Assembly (NCBI RefSeq): GCF_009789675.1
Contig: NZ_CP046915.1
Coordinates: 868,001-932,000, forward strand
Source: Paraburkholderia acidisoli
Lineage (GTDB): Bacteria; Pseudomonadota; Gammaproteobacteria; Burkholderiales; Burkholderiaceae
Length of the DNA stretch: 64,000 nt
Direction: 5' to 3'
Shown: in pieces, positions 55,778 through 62,815 of the stretch
How positions within the stretch are numbered: position 1 is the first letter of the stretch
Layout: each line of letters starts with the position of its first letter
Notes under the pieces: model-generated
What the model was told of the DNA's origin: nothing
The model's database searches: none
Seen by the model: only the letters and a program-made list of their open reading frames with translations
Translations under genes and position numbers: made by a program

Positions 55778-57031
55778 TCAGGCCTGCTCGGGCGCGCGAT
55801 CGACCGAGTATCGGTACGGGCCGAGAATGGCGATGAACAAGGCGGCCAGCAGCACCAGCGCAACGATCAGATACAGCGCGGCCGTATAAGACCCGAGTAC
55901 ACCGTAAGACTTGCCGAGCACGAATACGCCGAGTCCGCCGCCCTGCGCGAACAGGAACATGACGAGGCCGAATGCGCGGCCGTAACTCGCCTTGGGCACG
56001 TAGCGGCTCAGGATGTAGGCGGCCACATCGCCTTCGGCGCCGAGTCCCACGCCCACCAGCAACGCCGCCAGATAAATGCCCCACACCGCGCTCGTGTAGG
56101 TCAGCAGCAGCACGCCGGCTGCGGTCAGAACGAAGATGAACGCGGCGAGCAACGGTGCGAACAGGCGGTCGAGCAGCGCGCCCACGATCATGCGCGAACA
56201 CACCGAGCTGAGGCTGATGGTCGACAAGGCGGTCAGCGCCACGGACATCGCAATGCCCTTGTCGACCGTGACCAGCACCATCTGCGAGAGCAAGCCGTAG
56301 GTCGCTGCGGAGACGAAGAAGATCGAAAGCGCGATCAGCCACAAGTGCTTCGACTTCGCCAGCGTGGCGAGCGAGGCGCCTGCGACCTTGCCCTGACTGC
56401 GCGCGTTGCGGCGCTCGCGTTCCCAGCCCGATGGCATGCGCAACACGAACACGAGATTGACGAGCGCAAGCACCATGGAGGCGCCGCCGACCGTCATCAC
56501 CGCGCCGCGCCAGCCCCCGGTCTTCAGCAGATAACTCAGCAGGAACGGCATCAAGGTCCCGCACAAGCCGAGACCGACGTTGAGAATGCCGAGCGCGAGT
56601 CCGCGGCTGGCGTCGAACCAGGCGGTGATGACGATCGAATAGACGGTGGGGGCGACCGCGCCCGCACCGAGGCCGATAATCGCGCAGAGCAGATACATCC
56701 ATTCGATCTGCGGCGGCGTGAACGCCAATGCAATGAGACCGCCGCCGAACGCGAAGGCCATCGGCACGACGGATTTGATGCCCTTCCGGTCGACCAGCGC
56801 GCCGACGGCGAGCATGCTCAGGCCGTCGCAGAACGTGAACACTGCGAGTCCCGTGGAAATTTGCGGGCGCGTCCAGCCGAATTCCGCGCTCAGCGGCGCG
56901 CCGAGCAGGTTGAACATTACCGGCACGATGTTGACGCCGAAGATCAGCGCGATGAAGCCCGCGATCACGTAGCGCCACGACGCGCCGGCCGGATGGGCGG
57001 CGAGGCCGGGTGCGTTCACTGGGGTGGTCAT
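55778..57031 (-). CDS. MFS carrier (monocarboxylate/oxalate-formate-type), copy 2
   Basis: 417 residues from the ATG at 57031 (MTTPVNAPGLAAHPAG), with AGGAGA upstream. FIALIFGVNIVPVMFNLLGA, GALVDRKGIKSVVPM, PTVYSIVITAWFDASRGLAL and GILNVGLGLCGTLMPF match copy 1 at 49715-50971. The carriers differ at ERNRG (copy 1) and DASRG (copy 2). It follows the SDR gene at 57127 with a strong hairpin in the gap. Two related carriers may take different pathway compounds. Confidence 0.92.
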   Translation of the reverse strand: MTTPVNAPGLAAHPAGASWRYVIAGFIALIFGVNIVPVMFNLLGAPLSAEFGWTRPQISTGLAVFTFCDGLSMLAVGALVDRKGIKSVVPMAFAFGGGLIALAFTPPQIEWMYLLCAIIGLGAGAVAPTVYSIVITAWFDASRGLALGILNVGLGLCGTLMPFLLSYLLKTGGWRGAVMTVGGASMVLALVNLVFVLRMPSGWERERRNARSQGKVAGASLATLAKSKHLWLIALSIFFVSAATYGLLSQMVLVTVDKGIAMSVALTALSTISLSSVCSRMIVGALLDRLFAPLLAAFIFVLTAAGVLLLTYTSAVWGIYLAALLVGVGLGAEGDVAAYILSRYVPKASYGRAFGLVMFLFAQGGGLGVFVLGKSYGVLGSYTAALYLIVALVLLAALFIAILGPYRYSVDRAPEQA

Positions 57032-57077
57032 GATTTGTCTCCTGAGGCTTGTTATTTTTTTGACGCTCGATGCGAAA

Positions 57078-57106
57078 CGACCCGTCTGTTCGAGGCAGAC
57101 GGGTCG
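57078..57106 (-). terminator. Strong hairpin between SDR and MFS genes
   Basis: Perfect 11-bp stem CGACCCGTCTG/CAGACGGGTCG with a 7-base loop. On the minus strand it lies about 20 bases after the SDR stop and is followed by TTTCGC, only a weak T-run. It may partly terminate or protect the upstream mRNA, lowering MFS expression. Confidence 0.6.
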
Positions 57107-57126
57107 GGTGCCGTCGATGAAGCGGC

Positions 57127-57897
57127 TTACTTGCCCGCGTAGGTGCTGAGCACGTAGCTCGGCATGCTGAGCGCGCCGTCGATGACGATGTCCTGGCCCG
57201 TCACGTAGGCGGCTTCGTCGGTGGCGAGATACAGCGAGAGATGCGCCACTTCGTCGGACGAGCCGGCGCGGCCGAGCGGCACGCTCTTGCGCAGCGCCTC
57301 GAGATAGGGCTGCCCCGCGTTGAACTCGTTTTCGATGAAGCCCGGGCACACCGTATTGACGCGAATCTTCTCGCCGACAAACTCGCGCGCCGCGATCTTG
57401 CCGAGCCCGCGCATCGCCCATTTGCTGGAACTGTAGGCGGCGTAAGGCGTGCCCGTGACACTCGACGTGGAGCCGATATTGATGATCGAACCGCCGCCTG
57501 CCTTGCGCATGAGCGGCACGACGGAGCGAATGCCGAGGAACATGGTCGTCGCGTTGGTTTCGAGCGTATTGTTCCAGTCGGCGAGCGTCGTTGCCATGAT
57601 CGAGTTGCGATCGTTGGTGCCCACGTTGTTCACGAGCACGTCGAGCTTGCCTTGTGCCGCGTCGATATGGCCGATCGCCTTTGCCCAGTCTTCTTCGCGC
57701 CGCGCGTCGAGATGCAGATACTGCGCGTCGCCGCCTGCTTCGCGTATGCTTCGAGCGAGCGCTTCGCCGCGATCGTCCAGGAGGTCGGCGATAAACACGG
57801 TCGCGCCTTCTTGCGCGAACAGCTTCGACTCCGCCGCGCCGATGCCGCGAGCGCCGCCGACGTTGAGAACGATCTTTCCTTGCAGCCGTTTCGACAT
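57127..57897 (-). CDS. SDR-family oxidoreductase with altered glycine motif
   Basis: 256 residues. The cofactor motif, normally TGxxxGIG, reads VGGARGIG (from IVLNVGGARGIG), so the conserved Thr is Val. NNVGTND replaces the usual NNAG. Catalytic residues are intact: Ser in INIGSTSSVTG and Tyr-x3-Lys in YAAYSSSKWAMRG. The C-terminal VTGQDIVIDGALS is normal. It lies between the SDR at 57955 and the MFS gene and is probably co-transcribed with the former. Confidence 0.92.
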   Translation of the reverse strand: MSKRLQGKIVLNVGGARGIGAAESKLFAQEGATVFIADLLDDRGEALARSIREAGGDAQYLHLDARREEDWAKAIGHIDAAQGKLDVLVNNVGTNDRNSIMATTLADWNNTLETNATTMFLGIRSVVPLMRKAGGGSIINIGSTSSVTGTPYAAYSSSKWAMRGLGKIAAREFVGEKIRVNTVCPGFIENEFNAGQPYLEALRKSVPLGRAGSSDEVAHLSLYLATDEAAYVTGQDIVIDGALSMPSYVLSTYAGK

Positions 57898-57954
57898 GAT
57901 CAGGAATCCTGTATAAAACCGGGGGTTGTTCGTATTGGTTGGCGCTGAGCGGTG

Positions 57955-58734
57955 TCAGCCCATGAAGGAGCCGCCGTTCACGTCGACGGTCACGCCCGTG
58001 ATGTAGGCTGCGCCGTCCGAGCACAGAAACGCGACCGTTTCCGCGATTTCCTGCGGTGTGCCCACACGCGCGAGCGGGATATTCTTCATCGACTGGGCGA
58101 TGATCTCGGGCGACTGGCGGTCGGCGATCGGCGACGTGACCCGTCCGGGAGCGACGCAGTTCGCGGTGATGCCGAACGGACCGCATTCGCCCGCGATCAT
58201 GCGTGTCATGCCGATCAGCCCGGCTTTCGAAGCCGAATAATGGGCGTTGCTCGCCGGAATATAGGTGCGTCCCGCGCGTGACGCGATGTTCACGATGCGG
58301 CCCCAGCCGCGTTCCTTCATGCCCTGTACGAAGCCGCGGCACAGTACGAACGGCGCGCGCAGGTTCACGTTGAGCATGAGGTCCCAGCTCTCGTTGTCGA
58401 TATCCTCGGTGAACAGCTTCGAACCGTCCGGCTTGTCGAGGTTGATGCCCGCATTGTTCACGAGCACGTCGCACGGACCGAACTCGCGCAGCGCCGTCGC
58501 GATGAATTGCTCGACCTGCTCACGGTTCGAGAGGTCGACCTGAAACCCTTTCGCGGTTTCCGCGGCGCCGCCCAGCTCGGCGGCCAGCGCTTCGACGCGG
58601 GCATCTTTATCGAGCAAGAGCACGGTCAGGCCGGTCTCGTGCAGTCGTTTGGCGATGGCAAAACCCATTGCCCCCGCGCCGCCCGTTACGACGGCTACCT
58701 TGCGGGCCTGATGGGGAACACGCTCTGCGTTCAT
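57955..58734 (-). CDS. SDR-family oxidoreductase, first gene of the minus-strand island operon
   Basis: 259 residues. TGGAGAMG, DVLVNNAGINLD, catalytic Ser in VNIASRAGRTYIPASNA and YSASK are present, followed by GITANCVAPGRV. It is the first gene behind the promoter at 58852-58880, with a GGAG site upstream of the ATG at 58734. It probably handles a hydroxy/keto conversion in the same pathway as the plus-strand enzymes. Confidence 0.93.
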   Translation of the reverse strand: MNAERVPHQARKVAVVTGGAGAMGFAIAKRLHETGLTVLLLDKDARVEALAAELGGAAETAKGFQVDLSNREQVEQFIATALREFGPCDVLVNNAGINLDKPDGSKLFTEDIDNESWDLMLNVNLRAPFVLCRGFVQGMKERGWGRIVNIASRAGRTYIPASNAHYSASKAGLIGMTRMIAGECGPFGITANCVAPGRVTSPIADRQSPEIIAQSMKNIPLARVGTPQEIAETVAFLCSDGAAYITGVTVDVNGGSFMG

Positions 58735-58836
58735 GAAGTCTCCTGAATGGTGTCGTTAATAGTTCGTGGTTGCGAGCGCGCGGGCACGTACGGCGCCGGC
58801 CGTCTGCTCATCCGCACGACCGGTCGTCGGCATAAA

Positions 58837-58880
58837 CAAGTCACGCGACCAATAATATAAGTCATGTGACTTGCTTTCAA
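58837..58880 (-). promoter_or_regulatory. Promoter of the SDR-SDR-MFS operon with two operator copies
   Basis: On the minus strand: -35 TTGAAA (58880-58875), 17 bases, -10 TATTAT (58857-58852). A perfect palindrome, AAGTCA-TG-TGACTT (58859-58872), lies in the spacer. A second copy, AAGTCA-CG-CGACCA (58838-58851), lies just past the -10 box. Centres are 21 bp apart. Layout and sequence mirror the promoter at 46829-46873. Confidence 0.8.
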
Positions 58881-59027
58881 GCGATTGTTGGTTGGGGAAA
58901 ACACTAGGCGCGCGGCCACGAACGACGCGCCATCGAGCGGATGTGACGGGGAAACCGGGGATTTTGGAGCGCGCTTTGTCGCGCGGCGCGGCGTGCGTTA
59001 GCGAGCGATCCGCGCGGGAAGAGAAAT

Positions 59028-59048
59028 AGGTCGATTGACCTGCTAATT
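59028..59048. promoter_or_regulatory. Orphan operator copy with leader-like remnant
   Basis: AGGTCG-AT-TGACCT (59028-59041) continues as GCTAATT, giving TTGACCTGCTAAT, which matches TTGACCTGTTAAT at 46845-46857 in 12 of 13 positions. A GGAGAG sequence follows at a distance like that of the KstD-like gene's ribosome-binding site, but no gene follows. Confidence 0.6.
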
Positions 59049-59146
59049 CAATTGGAGAGGCAACGCGCGGCGATCCGGCGAGACGTTTGGCTAACGTCGG
59101 GGAATGTCAGCGGGACGAGGGCGTCACGCTTTGAAACCGGCGGAAA

Positions 59147-59809
59147 TCAGGGCTTTTCCCGCGCGTTGGCGAGCCAGATGGCCTTCACCGATTCCTTGAT
59201 CGCGAGAGGCTGCGCGCGGCCGAAGCGGCTGCGCCGCAAGAAGACCAGCAGACCTTCCCAGTGGGCGTAAATGATCGCGCCGCGAATGCGCGTTTGCTCG
59301 ACCGTCAGTTTGGGGTTGAGATGCCCGACGAGGTCGCTGAAGAGCGCGAGATAGCTTTCGCTGTTGCGCTCCATGAGTTCGCGCACCCAGTCGTGGCGCT
59401 CGGCCAGCGCCCAGGTTTCGAGCGCGAACGGGCTGACGAACGTGGCGGGGTCGGAAAACGTCGCAAACGTGTTGTCGATGAATGCCGATAACCGTGCCTC
59501 GGGCGAATGATCGAGGTTGCCGACGAGCGCTCTCGACTGCTCGAGATAACGGCGCGAGCTTTCTTCGATGGTCGCGCGCAGCAGCGCCTCGCGCGAATCG
59601 AAATAGTGTTGCAGCGTGCCGAGGTTGATGCCCGCCTCGGCGGCAATGCGCCGTTGTGTAAAGCCGGCGTCGCCGCTGGTCGCGAAGACGCGAATGGCGC
59701 AGTCGAGAATTTCGGGTATGCGCGTCGTGCGGTTGCCGCGACGCTTCGGCGCTGGCGCGCGCTTCTTTGCTGCGGTGGGCGTTTTGGCTGGAGATGAAGC
59801 GTCGCTCAT
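59147..59809 (-). CDS. TetR-family repressor, second of the paralogous pair
   Basis: 220 residues from the ATG at 59809 (MSDASSPAKTPTAAKKR). An Ala/Lys/Pro-rich tail of about 20 residues precedes RRGNRTTRIPEILDCAIRVF and the HTH AGFTQRRIAAEAGINLGTLQ. It is paralogous to the TetR at 46027-46689. It is codirectional with the SDR operon that starts about 410 bases downstream, and no clear operator copy lies before its own start, so it may be expressed constitutively while the other copy is autoregulated. Confidence 0.92.
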   Translation of the reverse strand: MSDASSPAKTPTAAKKRAPAPKRRGNRTTRIPEILDCAIRVFATSGDAGFTQRRIAAEAGINLGTLQHYFDSREALLRATIEESSRRYLEQSRALVGNLDHSPEARLSAFIDNTFATFSDPATFVSPFALETWALAERHDWVRELMERNSESYLALFSDLVGHLNPKLTVEQTRIRGAIIYAHWEGLLVFLRRSRFGRAQPLAIKESVKAIWLANAREKP

Positions 59810-60022
59810 AGGCCTGTCGAAGTACGGAAAGTCGTGGTACGCAACACGCGTGTCCCCAGCGTTTTCTCGAGGTCGGGCATGGGAGTCCGCACCGTGCCTG
59901 CACCGTTTGTCTTGCGGGCGCGCGCGACCGCTTTCACACGGCGGGGTCATTGGCGGCGTCATTATATCGCGGTGGTCTGCGGCGAACGCTTGCAAGGTTT
60001 GCGGTCGGGCGCGCGGCGGCGC

Positions 60023-60829
60023 TCACGCGCGTGCCGTGCCGTCCAGTCTCCTGAGAACGTCGGTGTTGCCGAGTTCGCGCCGGAACGCTTCGGGCGTGGT
60101 GCCGGCAAAGGCGTGAAAATCCTCGATGAGATGGGCCTGATCGTAGTAGCCGGCTGCGGCGGCAATGCTCGCCCAGGTGCGGCGGCTGTTGTCGCGCGCC
60201 AGGTCTGCCGCGCGCGAGAAGCGCATGAGCCGCGCGAACCGCTTCGGGCTCATGCCGGTCGTGTCGAGAAACACGCGGCGCAAGTGTCTTGCGCTGATAT
60301 TCAGTTCCGCGGCCACGGCGCTCACGTTCGCGTCGAGCAATCGCCGTGCGGCTTCGAATGCGAGCGCGGCAGGTTCCCCTTGCAGGTGATCGAGCGGGAG
60401 CCGTGCCGAGATGGTTTGTTCCAGGATTGTCGCGGCATCCGTGGGGCTTGCTGCCTTCAGCAACTCGTCGTAAAGGCTTCTTGCGTCCGAGGCGCTCCAC
60501 ACCTGTTCCAGCGGGACGATGTGCTCAGTGAACGCGGCGGGGGGCGCGCCAAGCACGGACCTCGTGTGCGCCAGCGTGAGACGGGCCAGTATGGTCCACT
60601 GTCCCTCGCGAACCGTTTTTCGGGTGACATGCTGGCGCGGCCCGAGAACGTGGATGTCGAGGCCCCGCTGCGCCGAAGGTCCGAAGCGCACGGCAATATG
60701 CAACTCGGGGCGCGGCATCATCATCCGTGGCGCGTCCTTCAGGCACTCGTCGACGAAGGTGGCTTCGACGATCGGGCGGATGCGAGTACGTGGCAATGTC
60801 GGCCGGATTGAGTTGGCGTGGATGTGCAT
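60023..60829 (-). CDS. AraC-family transcriptional regulator
   Basis: 268 residues from the ATG at 60829 (MHIHANSIRPTLPRTRI). The N-terminal half has no recognised motif beyond LHIAVRFGPSAQRGLDIHVL. The C-terminal AraC domain starts near 160: VSAVAAELNISARHLRRVFL, MSPKRFARLMRFSRAADLAR and IAAAAGYYDQAHLIEDFHAF, then GTTPEAFRREL. It is divergent from the epimerase-like gene at 60954, its likely target. The start is uncertain because the frame is open further upstream. Confidence 0.87.
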   Translation of the reverse strand: MHIHANSIRPTLPRTRIRPIVEATFVDECLKDAPRMMMPRPELHIAVRFGPSAQRGLDIHVLGPRQHVTRKTVREGQWTILARLTLAHTRSVLGAPPAAFTEHIVPLEQVWSASDARSLYDELLKAASPTDAATILEQTISARLPLDHLQGEPAALAFEAARRLLDANVSAVAAELNISARHLRRVFLDTTGMSPKRFARLMRFSRAADLARDNSRRTWASIAAAAGYYDQAHLIEDFHAFAGTTPEAFRRELGNTDVLRRLDGTARA

Positions 60830-60953
60830 CGGCCCATTGTAATGTGCGTTCGATGCGGGCGCTTGTGAAGCCCATGTTGTCCGTTTTTTCCAATTCAAGC
60901 GTTCTTCGAGCGAATACAGTCGTCGGACCTCAATCGACATCGGGAGTTGCTGT

Positions 60954-61784
60954 ATGACCGTTCTCGTAACCGGAGCGACCGGAAAAGTCGGCAGTCGTCT
61001 CGTCAAGGATCTGGTCCGGCGGGGCATTCAGGTCCGCCCGCTGGTGCGCGATCGGCGGCGCGCGACACCCCTCCGGGGCGAGGGCATCGAACTCGCCGAG
61101 GGCGACCTGCTCGATGCGGGTTCGCTCGCGGCCGCCGTCTCGGGTGTCGACGCCGTGGTGCATTGCGCCGCTTTTTTTCGTGGCGCGACCGCTGGCCAGG
61201 TGCATAGCGTCAACGATCTTGGCACCCAGCATCTTGCCGCGGTCGCGCGTGCCGCTGGCGTGCGCCGATTCATTTTCACGAGTACGGGTCTGGTTTATGG
61301 GCCGACCGGCGGACGTCCAGCAAGCGAGGACGATTCCTGCGCGCCGGTTGCCGCGTACCCGGTGAGCAAACTCGCGGCCGAACGATTCCTGCTTGGCCTG
61401 AGTGATCTCGATGTCAGGGTGCTGAGGCTCGCGTTTGTCTATGGAGACGGCGACGCGCATATTGCGGAAGTGGTGCCGCTTATGAACCGCTGGTCGCCCC
61501 GCCAATGCATGTCGATGGTGCATCACGCGGATGTGGCGCAAGCGGTCGCGTTGGCGCTCGATGCCTCGCAGCCGGGCTATCGCGTCTACAACGTGGTCGA
61601 CGAGGAAGCGTCCGCGATCGCGGAACTCTTTGCCTCTGTCGGCGCGCCGCCGCCGGATGGGTCGGATGCCGGGCAGGGGGCTGCGCTGGACACGACGCTG
61701 GATGGTCGCCGGATACGCGAGGACCTCGGTTTCAGGCCGCGTTTTCCCCGGTTCGCGGATGCGGTTTCCGCGGGTGGGCTTTGA
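60954..61784 (+). CDS. NAD(P)-dependent epimerase/dehydratase-like protein (extended SDR)
   Basis: 276 residues. VTGATGKVGSRLVKDLVRRG is the Rossmann motif, followed by LAEGDLLDAGSLAAAVSGVD and VVHCAAFFRGAT. FTSTGLVYGPTGGR provides the Ser/Thr-Tyr region and AAYPVSKLAAERFL the Tyr-x3-Lys pair. GGGAG lies upstream of the ATG at 60954. Likely a sugar epimerase, ketoreductase or related enzyme; the substrate is unknown. Divergent from an AraC gene. Confidence 0.9.
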   Translation: MTVLVTGATGKVGSRLVKDLVRRGIQVRPLVRDRRRATPLRGEGIELAEGDLLDAGSLAAAVSGVDAVVHCAAFFRGATAGQVHSVNDLGTQHLAAVARAAGVRRFIFTSTGLVYGPTGGRPASEDDSCAPVAAYPVSKLAAERFLLGLSDLDVRVLRLAFVYGDGDAHIAEVVPLMNRWSPRQCMSMVHHADVAQAVALALDASQPGYRVYNVVDEEASAIAELFASVGAPPPDGSDAGQGAALDTTLDGRRIREDLGFRPRFPRFADAVSAGGL

Positions 61785-62028
61785 GGGATGAGACTCGCTC
61801 GTTGATCGAGTGGACGGATCGGCGTGCCGTGAGTGACGCGAACGTCGGCTCATGTGCCCCAGAGCGATTCGCCGTGCCTGGTACACCGAAGCAAGTCCAC
61901 GCGCTATCTGCTCGCCAGTCACGGTGGCCCGCGCATGGTGTTGCCGCGTGTGATCCGCGGAATCGCGGACGTGTCGCAAATCCTCGGGTAGCAGTGCCCA
62001 TTAGGGCTCGCTACGGCTTACCGGCTCA

Positions 62029-62335
62029 CTACTGCGCCTTCGGCACCAACCGGTAATCGCCATTCCCGATCGACGGTCCGGTCCGGCAATCGATCGGACG
62101 CACGGCTTGCTTGCCATCGACCATGCGAGGCAGGCAACTGCCGCCGTGCGCGCAGTAAGCGGTTTGCCATGATCGTCGCGGGCAATATTTTTCCCGGTTG
62201 CCAGACGTTACCCACATCGTCGGTTACCGGGCGCAGCACGCGGATCTGGCATTCGGGCGCGGCGAAAGCGGGCGGCGTGATGGCCGCGAGGGCGAGCGGC
62301 ACGGTGGCCACCAGCGCGTAGGGAATCATGCGCAT
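62029..62335 (-). pseudogene. Frameshifted small periplasmic protein gene
   Basis: The start MRMIPYALVATVPLALAAIT has a signal peptide cut after PAFAA, and the frame runs to VTDDVGNVWQPGK. The reading then fits only the next frame, which continues KYCPRRSWQTAYCAHGGSCL and ends GNGDYRLVPKAQ before TAG. The switch falls at an A5 run (plus-strand T5 at 62188-62192); one A fewer would restore a Cys-rich protein of about 100 residues with six or so Cys. An AAGGAAG site precedes the start. Either a real inactivation or a sequencing error; programmed slippage is less likely. Confidence 0.7.
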
Positions 62336-62815
62336 GAACGTGCTTCCTTCTACGTTAGTCGGTTAGAGCGTTGCGCCTGATCACGACCCCGTTCAAACGC
62401 GGCCATGAAAGGGAACGCAAACCCGTTCGCAGCGTTCGTGCCCGATCCCGAAAGTGGTGGCGCGCGCATCGAACGAACCGGTTCACGCGATGGAATCGAG
62501 CGCGATCGCCGAAGAAGGCGAGCGTCGCGGGGAGGTTCCCAGATAGTGAGCCGAGTACGCGGAGCGTGGCGTTGGCGAGGTGGGGATGGCCAGCGAAGTC
62601 CATCGCTGGCGGGGGCGTGACCATCAGCCCGCATGGAAAATTACGTGTCCAGCTAACTGCGCCAGGACACGAGCCGAGCCGGCGGTGCCGGATCGATTGC
62701 CTCCACTAGGGTTCGCGAAATGACAGTGATTGTTCGAACCCGGTGGAGGCTTATGCCGCCAACGTGCATCGCGTCACGAGATCGACCGAAGTCGTTCGCG
62801 AGCGCGATGTCGCGA
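62336..62815. other. Gap without a recognisable gene
   Basis: 480 bases between the frameshifted gene and the TonB receptor stop. Apart from a long inverted repeat at 62699-62750, I see no gene, promoter or RNA here. Confidence 0.5.
62699..62750. repeat. Long imperfect inverted repeat downstream of the TonB receptor
   Basis: Outer arms GCCTCCAC (62699-62706) and GTGGAGGC (62743-62750), inner arms GGGTTCG (62709-62715) and CGAACCC (62735-62741), internal loop TA/G, apical loop of 19 bases. It is about 65 bases past the receptor stop. No T-run follows, so it is not a canonical terminator. Confidence 0.6.

Larger units (their letters stand above)
58735..59146. other. Regulatory gap of the island (412 bases, no gene)
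   Basis: The gap between the SDR start and the second TetR stop holds a strong minus-strand promoter with two operator copies (58837-58880) and an orphan operator with leader-like sequence (59028-59060). A short plus-strand reading frame from 59052 shows no coding signs. Confidence 0.7.

Noticed and set aside
59052..59270. Short plus-strand frame after the orphan operator
   Set aside because: The codons are not gene-like, it overlaps the end of the TetR gene and it resembles no product of the first copy. I treat the spot as a remnant only.
46027..59809. Island as an integrated mobile element
   Set aside because: No integrase, transposase, tRNA junction or flanking direct repeat is visible, and composition looks like the surroundings. 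The duplications may be internal.
62697..62752. tRNA-like sequence (GTTCGAACCC followed by an acceptor-like arm)
   Set aside because: The arms are only about 50 bases apart, and the T-stem, D-arm and anticodon arm cannot be formed. It is a simple inverted repeat.
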